Source of the DNA: JBEIQE01 sp040376705 | GTDB lineage: Bacteria; Pseudomonadota; Alphaproteobacteria; UBA2400 | Length of the DNA stretch: 64,000 nucleotides | Direction of reading: 5' to 3' | Assembly: GCA_040376705.1 (NCBI GenBank) | Contig: JBEIQE010000006.1 | Location: forward strand, 62,001 to 126,000 | Part shown: one piece after another, positions 17,505 to 27,421 of the stretch | Layout of the letters: every line of letters begins with the position of its first letter | How positions within the stretch are numbered: the stretch's first letter is position 1 | The notes under the pieces: generated by a model | What the model saw: the letters and a program-made list of their open reading frames with translations, nothing else | Databases searched by the model: none | What the model was told of the DNA's origin: nothing | Program-made: the position numbers and the translations under genes

Positions 17505-18838
17505 TGCGTTACCTCCCTCATAGCGATGCCGACCGCGCCTCCATGCTCGCCACCATTGGCGCAGCTGAGGTTGACTCCCTCTTTGCCGATGTGCCGGATA
17601 GCGCGCACCTGAAAGGCCCCATTGAGGGCCTGCCACGCATGCAAAGTGAAATCGAGGTTGAGCGCCATATGAGCGCGCTGGCGAGCCGCAATACCGGCAC
17701 CAGTGCTGCAGTCTCGTTCCTGGGCGGCGGTGCTTACCGCCACCATGTGCCTGCTGCAGTTGACCACCTGATCCAGCGCGGTGAGTTCCTGACCTCCTAC
17801 ACGCCCTATCAGCCCGAGATTTCGCAGGGCACGCTGCAGATGCTGTTCGAATTCCAGACCATGGTAAGCATGCTCACCGGTATGGAAGTCGCCAATGCCA
17901 GTATGTACGATGGCTCAACCGCTGCAGCCGAAGCCATGTCGATGGCCTGCCGCGTAACCGGCCGCAACAAGAGCATCATTTCGGGCGGGGTGCATGGCCA
18001 TTACCGCGATATCCTGGCAACCCAAGCCAAATGGACCACGCAGGAAGTGCTGCTCGCGCCGGTCGATGCGCAGGATACTGAAGACCTGACTGCGCTGATT
18101 GACGCCAATACCGCCTGCGTGATGGTGCAGAACCCCAGCAGTTTCGGCCATTTGCGCGATCTGTCCAAACTCGCTGAAGCCTGCCAGGCCAAAGGCGCGC
18201 TGCTGGTGGTTATCGTGACCGAGGTTGTCTCACTTGGTCTGCTCGCCTCGCCGGGCAGCATGGGTGCTGATATCGTGGTGGCTGAGGGCCAAAGCCTTGG
18301 TAACCCGCTGGGGTTTGGCGGGCCTTATGTGGGCCTGTTCGCCACGCGCGAAAAATACATGCGCCAGATGCCGGGCCGCCTGTGCGGCGAAACGGTGGAT
18401 GCCAATGGCAAACGTGGCTTCGTTCTCACCCTCTCCACCCGCGAACAGCATATTCGCCGCGAGAAAGCGACTTCCAACATCTGCACCAATGCGGGCCTGT
18501 GCGCGCTGGCGTTTACCATTCACCTCTCACTGCTCGGCGAGCAGGGCCTTAAAAAACTGGCGCTGCTGAACCATGCCAAAGCCGTGCAAACCGCCGAGAA
18601 GCTTGAGGCAGCTGGCCTGCGCGTCATTAATACCGGTTTCTTTAACGAGTTCACGGTTGATCTTGGCAAACCTGCGGCAGCGCTGGTCGATAAACTGGCC
18701 GAGAAGAAGATATTGGCAGGCGTACCTGCCTCGCGCCTCTACCCCGAGGCCAAAGAGGTAGAAAACCTCCTGATCATCGCCGCGACCGAGCTGACGACTG
18801 ACGCCGATATCTACCAGTTAGCCGAGGTGCTGAAATGA
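17504..18838 (+). CDS. gcvPA: Glycine decarboxylase subunit 1 (P protein, alpha half)
   Basis: 444 residues, the N-terminal half of the split P protein. It forms an alpha2beta2 enzyme with GcvPB that decarboxylates glycine. Family blocks include F-L-G-G-G-A-Y-R-H-H-V-P, T-P-Y-Q-P-E-I-S-Q-G-T-L-Q, and A-S-M-Y-D-G-S-T-A-A-A-E-A. One local difference from many relatives is V-I-V-T-E-V-V-S-L-G-L-L in the strand before the G-A-D-I-V-V-A-E-G-Q-S block. The gene overlaps gcvH by one base and gcvPB by four. Confidence 0.96.
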   Translation: MRYLPHSDADRASMLATIGAAEVDSLFADVPDSAHLKGPIEGLPRMQSEIEVERHMSALASRNTGTSAAVSFLGGGAYRHHVPAAVDHLIQRGEFLTSYTPYQPEISQGTLQMLFEFQTMVSMLTGMEVANASMYDGSTAAAEAMSMACRVTGRNKSIISGGVHGHYRDILATQAKWTTQEVLLAPVDAQDTEDLTALIDANTACVMVQNPSSFGHLRDLSKLAEACQAKGALLVVIVTEVVSLGLLASPGSMGADIVVAEGQSLGNPLGFGGPYVGLFATREKYMRQMPGRLCGETVDANGKRGFVLTLSTREQHIRREKATSNICTNAGLCALAFTIHLSLLGEQGLKKLALLNHAKAVQTAEKLEAAGLRVINTGFFNEFTVDLGKPAAALVDKLAEKKILAGVPASRLYPEAKEVENLLIIAATELTTDADIYQLAEVLK

Positions 18839-20412
18839 GCATGAACACGCAAGGCCGCCCGACAGCGCCCGACCTGAAAGTAGCGAACGTGAACGATTTG
18901 CCAGAGACTGTGCTGGGCCATAAGGGTCTGGTATTCGAAGAAAAGCTGCTGTTCGAGCAGAGCAGCCCCGGCACCTGCGGCGTAGACCTGCCGCTCGCCC
19001 CAATGGTGAAAAGCCGTCTGCATGTGCTTAAGGCGCGCGAAAGCATTGGCCTGCCCGAGCTGGCCGAGCCGCAGGTAATCCGCCATTACACCCGCCTGTC
19101 GCAAAAGAACTATGCGATTGATACCGGCCTTTACCCGCTCGGCTCGTGCACCATGAAGCACAACCCGCGCCTGAACGAAAAAATGACCCGTCTGGCGGGT
19201 CTGGCTGACCTGCACCCGCTGCAGCCTGCCAGCACCACGCAGGGCGCCCTGCAGCTTATTCATGAGCTGGCGGACTGGCTGATGAAGCTGACCGGCATGC
19301 CCGCCGTGGCCATGTCGCCCGCTGCCGGTGCACATGGCGAGTATTGCGGCATGCTGGCCATTAAAGCCGCAATTGCCGACAAGGGCGAAGCCAAAACCCG
19401 CACCAAGGTAATTGTGCCCGAGAGCGCGCATGGCACCAACCCTGCCACGGCAGCATCCCTTGGCTTTACAGTGGTGCCGGTTAAAGCCGAGGCGGATGGC
19501 CGCGTGCGTGCTGAGGCTGTTAAAGCCGTACTGGGGCCGGATGTGGCCGCCATCATGCTCACCAACCCCAATACCTGCGGGCTGTTTGAGCGCGATATCA
19601 TCGATATCGCCATGGCCGTGCGCGCGGCTGGAGCCTACTTCTACTGCGATGGCGCCAACTTCAACGCCATTGTAGGCCGTGTACGCCCGGCTGATCTGGG
19701 CGTTGATTGCATGCACATCAACCTGCACAAAACCTTCAGCACACCGCATGGTGGCGGCGGGCCGGGTGCAGGGCCAGTGGTACTGTCCGAGCGCCTCGCG
19801 CCTTATGCGCCAGTGCCGTTTGTGGTGAAAACCGGCGAGACCTTGCGCCTTATTGAGCAGACCACTGAAAAAGAAGCTGCCAAGTCGATTGGTCGCCTCA
19901 AGGGCTTCCATGGCCAGATGGGTATGTTTATCAGGGCCTTAACCTACTGCCTCTCGCATGGGGCAGATGGCCTGTGGCAGGCCTCGGGCGATGCGGTGCT
20001 TAACGCCAACTACATCGCCAGCCAGCTTAAAACCATCATGAGCCAGCCTTATGCCGGCTACTGCATGCACGAAGCCCTGTTCGACGACACCTTCTTGAAG
20101 GATACCGGCGTGACCACGCTCGACTTCGCCAAGGCGATGATCGATGAGGGCTACCACCCCATGACCATGTACTTCCCGCTGGTTGTGCATGGCGCCTTCC
20201 TGATTGAGCCGACCGAAAGCGAAAGCAAGCAGGCGATTGATGACTTCATCAAGGTCATGATCTCGCTGGCCAAACGCGCCCGCGCTGGTGAGGCCGATCA
20301 TTTTGCTGCAGCGCCGCGCTTTACCCCGCGCGCGCGCCTTGATGAAACCCGCGCTGCCCGTCAGCCGGTTTTACGCTGGCAGGCATCCACACTTTCAAAA
20401 AGCGGTGGATAA
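18835..20412 (+). CDS. gcvPB: Glycine decarboxylase subunit 2 (P protein, beta half)
   Basis: 525 residues, the PLP-carrying half of the split glycine decarboxylase. The Schiff-base lysine is K299 in N-L-H-K-T-F-S-T-P-H-G-G-G-G-P-G. Other family blocks are Y-P-L-G-S-C-T-M-K-H-N-P-R and A-H-G-T-N-P-A-T-A. The last 40 or so residues are a basic, Arg-rich tail of low conservation. It ends the gcv operon. The shared L protein (lipoamide dehydrogenase) is not in the window. Confidence 0.96.
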   Translation: MSMNTQGRPTAPDLKVANVNDLPETVLGHKGLVFEEKLLFEQSSPGTCGVDLPLAPMVKSRLHVLKARESIGLPELAEPQVIRHYTRLSQKNYAIDTGLYPLGSCTMKHNPRLNEKMTRLAGLADLHPLQPASTTQGALQLIHELADWLMKLTGMPAVAMSPAAGAHGEYCGMLAIKAAIADKGEAKTRTKVIVPESAHGTNPATAASLGFTVVPVKAEADGRVRAEAVKAVLGPDVAAIMLTNPNTCGLFERDIIDIAMAVRAAGAYFYCDGANFNAIVGRVRPADLGVDCMHINLHKTFSTPHGGGGPGAGPVVLSERLAPYAPVPFVVKTGETLRLIEQTTEKEAAKSIGRLKGFHGQMGMFIRALTYCLSHGADGLWQASGDAVLNANYIASQLKTIMSQPYAGYCMHEALFDDTFLKDTGVTTLDFAKAMIDEGYHPMTMYFPLVVHGAFLIEPTESESKQAIDDFIKVMISLAKRARAGEADHFAAAPRFTPRARLDETRAARQPVLRWQASTLSKSGG

Positions 20413-20467
20413 CCTTCAGCTGAGACAAGCTAGCCGCTAGCTATAAAACGCTACTTTATGTAGAGTG

Positions 20468-20495
20468 CCGGACATCTTCATTTCATGTTCCGGAG
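20468..20495 (+). promoter_or_regulatory. Leader hairpin overlapping the ribosome binding site of the alpha-2-macroglobulin gene
   Basis: CCGGACAT (20468-20475) can pair with ATGTTCCGG (20485-20493) with one bulged base. The right arm includes the first two bases of the GGAG ribosome binding site (20492-20495) for the ATG at 20502. Such a fold could damp translation of a very large periplasmic protein. It is weak evidence, from base pairing only. A small palindrome (AGCTAG-CCG-CTAGCT) lies just upstream at 20428-20442. Confidence 0.3.
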
Positions 20496-20501
20496 TGCGC
20501 C

Positions 20502-23500
20502 ATGCTGCGTCGTCTTCTTCCCGCCTTTGCACTCTTGCTGGCGCTTGCTTTGCCTGCTTATGCTGCAAAAACTGTAGCAACCGCCGTGCCCGAAGCTGCG
20601 CCGCAGCCCGAGCAGACCTTCATGCAGCTCGAAGTGCTGGCCGAGCAGGATAGCCCCGGCGCCTGCCTTGTGTTCAGCGGCAGTATCGATGAAGCGCACC
20701 GCGATACGCTCTCAAGCCTTGTCACCGTAACGCCTGCTGCCGATGTGGCGATCAAGCTCAACGACAGTCGCATCTGCCTTGAGGGCCTTACCTTTGGCAC
20801 CAAATATGTGGTGAACGTGAAGCCGGGCCTGACCGGCAACGGCCTTGCCCCCTCTTCCCTCGCGGTTGAGCAGACGATTGATATCCCCAACCGCACACCG
20901 GCCATCGCCTTCCGCTCGGGTGGCTACATCCTGCCACGGCTGGGTGCTGAGGGTATTCCCCTGCGCAGTATCAACGTGAGCAAGGCGCTGGTCAGCATCT
21001 ACCGGATTAATGACCGGAACCTGATTGAGCAGATGAGCACCATCGGCTCGCAGCTGCCAAGCTACCAGCTGAGCAGCATCGAGAACTCAACCGGCGAGAA
21101 GGTTTACACTGGCACGCTGACCATTACGCCCAGCAGCAATACATGGGTAAACACCCTGTTGCCGGTGCAGGACGCCCTGAAAGACCGTAAGCCCGGTGTC
21201 TATATCGCGGTCGCTGAGAATGCAGATGAAGGCGCAGAAAAGCCGCAATACTGGAGCGATAAACCTACCCAGTGGTTTGTCATCTCCGACCTAGGCCTCA
21301 GCGCCTTCCGCTCTAGTACCGATGGTCTGGTGGTAGTTACCCGTGCGCTGGCCAATGCCGCACCCAAGGCTGATATTACCCTTACCCTGCTCTCGCAGAA
21401 CAACACCGAGCTGGGCACTGCTGTTTCCGGCCGCGATGGTATTGCGCGGTTTGCCCCCGGCCTGTTGCGCGGTGAAGCGGCCAATAGCCCGCGCGCGGTT
21501 TATGCGTTCGATAAATCTACCGGCGATTTCAGCTTTATTGATATTGGCGGTGCAGCGCTCGACCTGACCGATCGCGGCGTTGCCGGCCGTTATGCCTCAG
21601 GCCCGATGGATGCCTATATGGTAACCGAACGCGGTATCTACCGCCCGGGCGAAACCATTTACGCCACCGCCCTGCTGCGCGATGCAGCGCTTAAGGCCAT
21701 TACTGGTTTACCGCTTACGCTTAAAGTGCTGCGCCCTGACGGCAAAGAGGCCGAAGTGCGTACACTTAATGAAGTAGCAGATGGTGGCTACAGCTTTACC
21801 TACACCACCAACACCAGCGATCAGGGCGGTATGTGGAGCTTGCAGCTTTATACCGATGTAAAACTTGCCCCTATCGGCAGTGTGAGTTTCATGCTGGAGG
21901 ACTTCCAGCCGCCGCGTCTTGAGCTTGATGTAAAGCCGGACCTGACCGCCGTGAATGCAGATGGCACCGGCCGCATCCTCACTGAAGGGCGTTTCCTTTA
22001 TGGCGCGCCAGCCTCGGGCCTCTCTGGTCAAGCCGTGGTTACGCTTAAATACGCCACAGCACCATTCGAGCAGTATAAGGACTACCAGTTTGGTCAGGTG
22101 GAAGAAAAGTTCCTGCCCGTACGCGCCGAACTGCCCGGTTTTGTAACCGATGATGCAGGCAAGGCCACGCTTGAGCTGACTTTGGGCCAGTTACCGGATA
22201 CTACGCACCCGCTTGAGGCCAGCATTAATGTAACGCTGTTCGATGTGGGTGGCCGCCCGGTAGCCGAAACCCTGAGCCTGCCAGTGCATAATCTTGCCAG
22301 CGCGATTGGTATTAAACCGACAGCAAATGGTTTTGCCGAGAATACCGAAGCCGGGTTTGATGTAGTGATGCTCGATGTAGCCACCGGTGCGCCCAAAGCT
22401 GCCAGCAACCTCGTGTGGAATCTCTATAGTGAGGATTACGATTACGTCTGGTACCGCTCGGGCAATAGCTGGAATTATGAAACCACCATTCGCGGCAGCA
22501 AGGTTGGCAACGGTACGCTAACCATAACTGAAACCGCTCCCAAGCGCCTTAATGTGACTGTGGCCAGCGGTTACTACCGCCTTGAAGTGCGCGATGACGC
22601 CAACAAGCTGGTCAGCTCGGTGCGCTTTAATGCTGGTTGGCGCGCCAACCCCGCAGCGCTTGATAAGCCGGACGCGGTAGCCGTAACGCGTGATGCACAA
22701 ACACCGGTTAAGCCCGGCGAACGTGTGACCCTTAACATCAAACCACCGTATGATGCCGAGGCCACACTGGTTTCGGCCGACACACGCTTGCGCGATGTTA
22801 GCACACAGGCCCTCGCCGCTACCGGTACCGATGTAACCCTGCGCGTGCCGGATGACGCCGCAGGTGGATTCTATGTACTGGTAAGCGCTGTGCAAAAACG
22901 CATGCCTAATGCCAATACGCCAGCCCGCCGCGCCATGGGTGTGTTGTGGATCCCGCTTGACCCTGCACCGCACAAGCTGGCTCTCACCATGACAGCGCCT
23001 GAGCTGGCGCGCCCCAATACCACGGTAAATGTCGAACTGACTGCCGCTGATATGGGCTCGCAGCAAGTACATGTGGTCTTGGCCGCTGTGGATGATGGCG
23101 TACTGGGTATGACCGATTACCAAAGCCCCAACCCGTCTGACTGGTACCTTGGCCAGCGCTGGCTTAATCTCGCCAGCTTTGATGTCTATGCCAACCTGAT
23201 TGATAGCAGCAATGCTGCGCGCGGCGAGCTGCGCGAGGGCGGCGATAGCGGTATGGCCCGCCAGATGAAGGGCCTGCCGCAGCAGATTACCAAGATTGCA
23301 GCGCTCTACTCCGGCATCATCACCATGCAGAATGGCAAGGCCACAGTTCCGTTAGCTCTGCCTGACTTTAATGGTCGCTTGCGCCTTATGGCTTTTGCCT
23401 GGACCAGTACCCGCACCGGCCAGACTGACGCGATGATAACTGTACGTGCGCCGCTGGTTGCCGAGCTGATGCTCCCGCGTTTCATGGCCCCCGGCGATGT

Positions 23501-25292
23501 GGCACAGATTGGCCTGAATGTAGATAACCGCGACGCACCGAAGGGCGATTATGCGATTAAGCTCACCGCCACTGGCCCTGCCACACTTGAGGGTGGCAAC
23601 GCCACGCTGTCACTCGAGGCTGGCCAGCGCAAGAACATCCCGCTGCGCCTTACTGGTACCGGCATTGGCGACGTGGCGTTCAAGCTTGAGGTAACAGGCC
23701 CTGAGGGCTACAAGCTCACACGCGATTTCAACATCTCGGTACGTGCAGGCAACCCCACTATCACCCGCCGTCTTGTAAGCATGCTGACCAAGGGGGCTGA
23801 AAACACCATCAACCCCGACCTCCTGACCGGCCTGCTCAGTGGCAGCGAAGAAATGACGCTCGCCTATTCAAGCCTGCCCGAATTTGATGTACCGAGCCTG
23901 CTCAAGCACCTCAACCGCTACCCCTATGGCTGCGCCGAGCAGACCACCAGCACGGCCATGCCGCTACTGTATGTCAACCGCGTGGCCGAAAGTCTTGGCC
24001 TGGGTCAGGATGCGGCCCTGCGCGGGCGTATTCAGGCTGCCATCGTCAAGCTTAGCGCCATGCAGCGCAAGGACGGTGGTTTTGGCATCTGGAGTGCGGC
24101 GGATAGCTATGAAATCTGGCTCACTTCTTACGTGGCCGACTTCCTCTCACGTGCCAAAACGCAAGACTATGTTGTGAGCGATGCTGTGCTGAACAGCCTT
24201 TACGAGCGCCTGCGCCTGACGCTGAAGGACAGCTATGTGACTGAGCGCGACATCCATTCACGTGCGTATGTGCTCTATATTCTGGCGCGTAATAGCAGCG
24301 TAGATGCCGCAGATGTGCGCTACTTCTACGACACATGGTTTGGCAAGCTCTCTACCCGTCTGGCGCGCACACAAATTGCGGCGGCCCTCAAGCTGGTGGG
24401 CGATGAGGTACGTAGCACCGCCGCGATTGCCAAAATCGATGGCCCACGTGTGGTTCAGGCCAATTACGCTTATGACTACGGCTCGGACCTGCGCGACGAT
24501 GCGGCTGTCATCACCCTCATGGGTGAACACCAGCTGGCAGCAGCCCCGCAGCTGCTAACCCTGAGCGAAACTCTCGCCCGTGTGCGCTCGGACCGCTACT
24601 GGATGAGTACACAGGAAAGTGCATGGCTGCTGATGGCCGCCAACGCCATGATGGCCACAGGCCCTGCCGAAATGAAGCTTACCGTAGGCAGCGATGCGAT
24701 TGCGCAGAAGGAAGCTTACTACCGCAATATCGGGATAAACAACGGCCCACTGCTCGTGAAGAACACTGGCGAGCGGGATGTGTTTCAGGTGATCACCATG
24801 AGCGGTGTGCCGGTGGAGCCACAGTCTGCCGAGGCCAACGGCTTTACACTCAAGCGCGCTTACTACCGCCCGGATGGTACGCCCATTACTCTTGAAGGCA
24901 TCAAGCAGAACGACCTGATTGTCGTGCTACTTGAAGGCAATACCAGCAGCAACTACGCCCAGCAGGTGATGGTGGCAGATATGCTGCCCGCTGGCTTTGA
25001 GCTTGAGAATACACGTCTGGCCGGAAACAGCGGTAGCTTGGGTAATCTCGGCTGGCTGGGGGATAATCTTACCTCGGCGGATAACCTCGAGTTCCGTGCC
25101 GACCGCTTTTTAGCCGCCATCAATATGGGCGAGTATTACTATAACCGGCAGGACTTCCGTATTGCTTACATCATGCGGGCGGTAACACCGGGTACCTTTG
25201 CGGTGCCGGGCAGTTATGTTGAGGATATGTATACCCCGTCACGCTTTGCGCGCACGGCCGCCAGCATGGTTACCATCAGTGCGGCGCAGTAG
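20502..25292 (+). CDS. Bacterial alpha-2-macroglobulin with thioester site
   Basis: 1596 residues. A Sec signal peptide (about residues 1-21, ending A-Y-A) lacks a lipobox cysteine, so the protein should be free in the periplasm rather than a lipoprotein like E. coli YfhM. Macroglobulin-like beta domains fill most of the chain. The thioester domain has C-A-E-Q at residues 1144-1147 inside Y-P-Y-G-C-A-E-Q-T, so the covalent protease-trapping chemistry is intact. Such proteins trap invading proteases when the outer membrane is breached. The 3' end overlaps pbpC by 14 bp, the classical pairing with a peptidoglycan repair enzyme. Confidence 0.95.
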   Translation: MLRRLLPAFALLLALALPAYAAKTVATAVPEAAPQPEQTFMQLEVLAEQDSPGACLVFSGSIDEAHRDTLSSLVTVTPAADVAIKLNDSRICLEGLTFGTKYVVNVKPGLTGNGLAPSSLAVEQTIDIPNRTPAIAFRSGGYILPRLGAEGIPLRSINVSKALVSIYRINDRNLIEQMSTIGSQLPSYQLSSIENSTGEKVYTGTLTITPSSNTWVNTLLPVQDALKDRKPGVYIAVAENADEGAEKPQYWSDKPTQWFVISDLGLSAFRSSTDGLVVVTRALANAAPKADITLTLLSQNNTELGTAVSGRDGIARFAPGLLRGEAANSPRAVYAFDKSTGDFSFIDIGGAALDLTDRGVAGRYASGPMDAYMVTERGIYRPGETIYATALLRDAALKAITGLPLTLKVLRPDGKEAEVRTLNEVADGGYSFTYTTNTSDQGGMWSLQLYTDVKLAPIGSVSFMLEDFQPPRLELDVKPDLTAVNADGTGRILTEGRFLYGAPASGLSGQAVVTLKYATAPFEQYKDYQFGQVEEKFLPVRAELPGFVTDDAGKATLELTLGQLPDTTHPLEASINVTLFDVGGRPVAETLSLPVHNLASAIGIKPTANGFAENTEAGFDVVMLDVATGAPKAASNLVWNLYSEDYDYVWYRSGNSWNYETTIRGSKVGNGTLTITETAPKRLNVTVASGYYRLEVRDDANKLVSSVRFNAGWRANPAALDKPDAVAVTRDAQTPVKPGERVTLNIKPPYDAEATLVSADTRLRDVSTQALAATGTDVTLRVPDDAAGGFYVLVSAVQKRMPNANTPARRAMGVLWIPLDPAPHKLALTMTAPELARPNTTVNVELTAADMGSQQVHVVLAAVDDGVLGMTDYQSPNPSDWYLGQRWLNLASFDVYANLIDSSNAARGELREGGDSGMARQMKGLPQQITKIAALYSGIITMQNGKATVPLALPDFNGRLRLMAFAWTSTRTGQTDAMITVRAPLVAELMLPRFMAPGDVAQIGLNVDNRDAPKGDYAIKLTATGPATLEGGNATLSLEAGQRKNIPLRLTGTGIGDVAFKLEVTGPEGYKLTRDFNISVRAGNPTITRRLVSMLTKGAENTINPDLLTGLLSGSEEMTLAYSSLPEFDVPSLLKHLNRYPYGCAEQTTSTAMPLLYVNRVAESLGLGQDAALRGRIQAAIVKLSAMQRKDGGFGIWSAADSYEIWLTSYVADFLSRAKTQDYVVSDAVLNSLYERLRLTLKDSYVTERDIHSRAYVLYILARNSSVDAADVRYFYDTWFGKLSTRLARTQIAAALKLVGDEVRSTAAIAKIDGPRVVQANYAYDYGSDLRDDAAVITLMGEHQLAAAPQLLTLSETLARVRSDRYWMSTQESAWLLMAANAMMATGPAEMKLTVGSDAIAQKEAYYRNIGINNGPLLVKNTGERDVFQVITMSGVPVEPQSAEANGFTLKRAYYRPDGTPITLEGIKQNDLIVVLLEGNTSSNYAQQVMVADMLPAGFELENTRLAGNSGSLGNLGWLGDNLTSADNLEFRADRFLAAINMGEYYYNRQDFRIAYIMRAVTPGTFAVPGSYVEDMYTPSRFARTAASMVTISAAQ

Positions 25293-27357
25293 CCGCTGGC
25301 TACTTGTAAGTGTGGCGGTACTCTTTATGGGTGTCGCCATTCTTGATGCTGCACTGCCGCCTAACCTCACCCGTTATAACCAGCGCGCAACCTTGGTGCT
25401 GGCCGCAGATGGCAGCGTGCTGGATGCAGATCTGGCGCGCGATGGCCGCTGGCGCTTTGCCATTAGCGCGCATGAGGTAGAACCGCAGTACCTGAGCCTG
25501 CTCAAACGGATTGAGGATAAGCGCTTTAGCTACCACCCGGGGGTCGACCCGCTGGCAGCTCTGCGTGCGTTGTGGCAGGTGGCCAGCCAGGGTGAAGTGG
25601 TTTCGGGCGCATCTACCCTCACCATGCAAACAGCCCGCCTGCTTGAGCCGCGCCCGCGTACACTTGCCAGCAAGCTGATAGAAATGGCACGCGCAGTGCA
25701 GCTGAGCCTGCATTATAGCAAGGCCGATATTCTGGGTATCTACCTCACGCTTGCGCCTTATGGCGGCAATATCGAGGGGCTGCGCGCCGCCAGCCTCATG
25801 TGGTTGGGCAAAGAGCCCGCCCAGCTTAATCTGGCTGAAGCGGCGCTACTGGTGGCATTACCACAAAGCCCTGAGCGCTTGCGGCCCGACCGCCACCCTA
25901 TTGCTGCCAAGGCGGCGCGTAACCGCATCCTCACACTCGCCGCCAATACAGGCCTCATTACGCAGCTACAGGCGGATGAAGCCAAACAGGCGAACCTTCC
26001 CACACGCCTAATTCGTTTGCCCGACCTCGCCCCGCATTTCACGGCAAGATTAGTTCAGCGTCAGCGCGGCGCGGTTATTCGCACAACTCTAGACCGCGAA
26101 CTGCAACAGGGCTTGGCCGAGCTGCTTACCCGCAGTCTGCGCCCGCATGAGCCTGAGGTGACGATGGCGAGTATGGTTATCGAGAGCCGTACCGGCGCGG
26201 TACGCGCTTATGTGGGCAATGCTACAGTAAATGATGCGGTAAAACGTGGCATGGTCGATATCATCCCCGCCATCCGCTCGCCGGGATCAACCCTCAAGCC
26301 GTTTATCTATGCCATGGGGTTCGACCGTTTGATCGTACACCCCAATACTGTAATAACCGATATGCCCCTGCGCTTTGGCGCTTATGCGCCGGAGAATTTC
26401 AGCGGCGGGTTTAATGGTGAAGTCACGGTAACCGAAGCGCTGCAGCGTTCGCTTAACCTGCCTGCTGTGGCCCTGCTCGACCGTATCGGCCCGGTCGCGC
26501 TCGATACCGCCTTGAATGACGCTGGCGTGCAATTGAGGTTTGATCGCCGCCTTGGCAAACCAACCCTGCCAATTGCCTTGGGCGGTGTGGGGATCAGCCT
26601 TGAAAATCTCGTGCGCCTGTTTGCCAGCATTCCTAACGGCGGACAAACGCCTGTTATAAACTTCACTCCTCAAGAGCCCGCTTCACGCCACCTGATGACA
26701 CCAGCCAGCGCGTGGTATCTGGCTCGTATTCTTGAAGGTGCGCCACGGCCTGAAGGCTATAACGATGCGCGCATCAGCAACGGCCCGGTTGTGGCTTATA
26801 AAACCGGCACGTCTTATGGCTATCGTGATGCCTGGAGTATCGGGTTTAGTGGCGATTATACATTAGGTGTATGGGTTGGCCGTGCGGATGGTACGCCCTG
26901 TGCACGCTGCGTTGGCCTGCAGGCAGCCGCACCGGTTTTACTGCAAGCTGCCAATCTGTTACCGGCGCCACAAAATCAAAGCTCAGGCGCAATACCCGAA
27001 GGCGTATGGCAAGCCCGCGGTGCCAGACTGCCACCATCGCTGCAGCGTTTCAGCCTCAAGAACGCGGGCAATACACATGCACGCGCTGCCACCATCCTCA
27101 CCCCGCCGCTGCGTCTTGTCTTCCCGCTTGATGATACAATGGTGGAAATATCAGAAGGCACCACCGAACTACCCTTGCGGGCTGAAGGCGGGCAGCGCCC
27201 GCTGCGCTGGTTGGTGAATGGCGAACCTTTGAGCAGCGACAGCATTTCGCGCGAGGCTCGCTGGCCTATAACTGGTAATGGTTTTGCCCGCATCACGGTG
27301 CAAGACGCCACCGGCGCAAGTGCCAGCGCCATGGCGTGGCTGCAGGCAGAAGAATAG
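25279..27357 (+). CDS. pbpC: Penicillin-binding protein 1C
   Basis: 692 residues from GTG 25279, which opens M-R-R-S-S-R-W and a good membrane anchor (residues about 6-24). Longer frames back to TTG 25198 add Arg/Cys-rich sequence out of character. Domains: a GT51 transglycosylase with I-E-D-K-R-F-S-Y-H-P-G-V-D (about residues 77-89), then a transpeptidase with S-P-G-S-T-L-K-P (serine acylation site) and K-T-G-T-S. A C-terminal PBP1C domain (about residues 605-690) follows. It polymerises and crosslinks peptidoglycan. Its start lies inside the alpha-2-macroglobulin gene, so the two are translationally linked. A terminator follows at once. Confidence 0.95.
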   Translation: MRRSSRWLLVSVAVLFMGVAILDAALPPNLTRYNQRATLVLAADGSVLDADLARDGRWRFAISAHEVEPQYLSLLKRIEDKRFSYHPGVDPLAALRALWQVASQGEVVSGASTLTMQTARLLEPRPRTLASKLIEMARAVQLSLHYSKADILGIYLTLAPYGGNIEGLRAASLMWLGKEPAQLNLAEAALLVALPQSPERLRPDRHPIAAKAARNRILTLAANTGLITQLQADEAKQANLPTRLIRLPDLAPHFTARLVQRQRGAVIRTTLDRELQQGLAELLTRSLRPHEPEVTMASMVIESRTGAVRAYVGNATVNDAVKRGMVDIIPAIRSPGSTLKPFIYAMGFDRLIVHPNTVITDMPLRFGAYAPENFSGGFNGEVTVTEALQRSLNLPAVALLDRIGPVALDTALNDAGVQLRFDRRLGKPTLPIALGGVGISLENLVRLFASIPNGGQTPVINFTPQEPASRHLMTPASAWYLARILEGAPRPEGYNDARISNGPVVAYKTGTSYGYRDAWSIGFSGDYTLGVWVGRADGTPCARCVGLQAAAPVLLQAANLLPAPQNQSSGAIPEGVWQARGARLPPSLQRFSLKNAGNTHARAATILTPPLRLVFPLDDTMVEISEGTTELPLRAEGGQRPLRWLVNGEPLSSDSISREARWPITGNGFARITVQDATGASASAMAWLQAEE

Positions 27358-27373
27358 AAGCCGCACAAAGAAA

Positions 27374-27399
27374 AACGCCCGCAGGTTAGTGCGGGCGTT
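27374..27399. terminator. Bidirectional rho-independent terminator
   Basis: Perfect 10-bp stem (AACGCCCGCA at 27374-27383, TGCGGGCGTT at 27390-27399) with a 6-nt loop, flanked by an A-run on the left. It lies between the convergent pbpC and cold-shock genes. Confidence 0.88.
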
Positions 27400-27421
27400 C
27401 TCCAACAATGTGTGAGGTTGT

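Noticed and set aside
18811..19911. Long minus-strand frame opposite gcvPB
   Set aside because: It lies wholly antisense to a fully intact gcvPB with the PLP lysine and all family blocks; the frame is a by-product of GC-rich codon bias.
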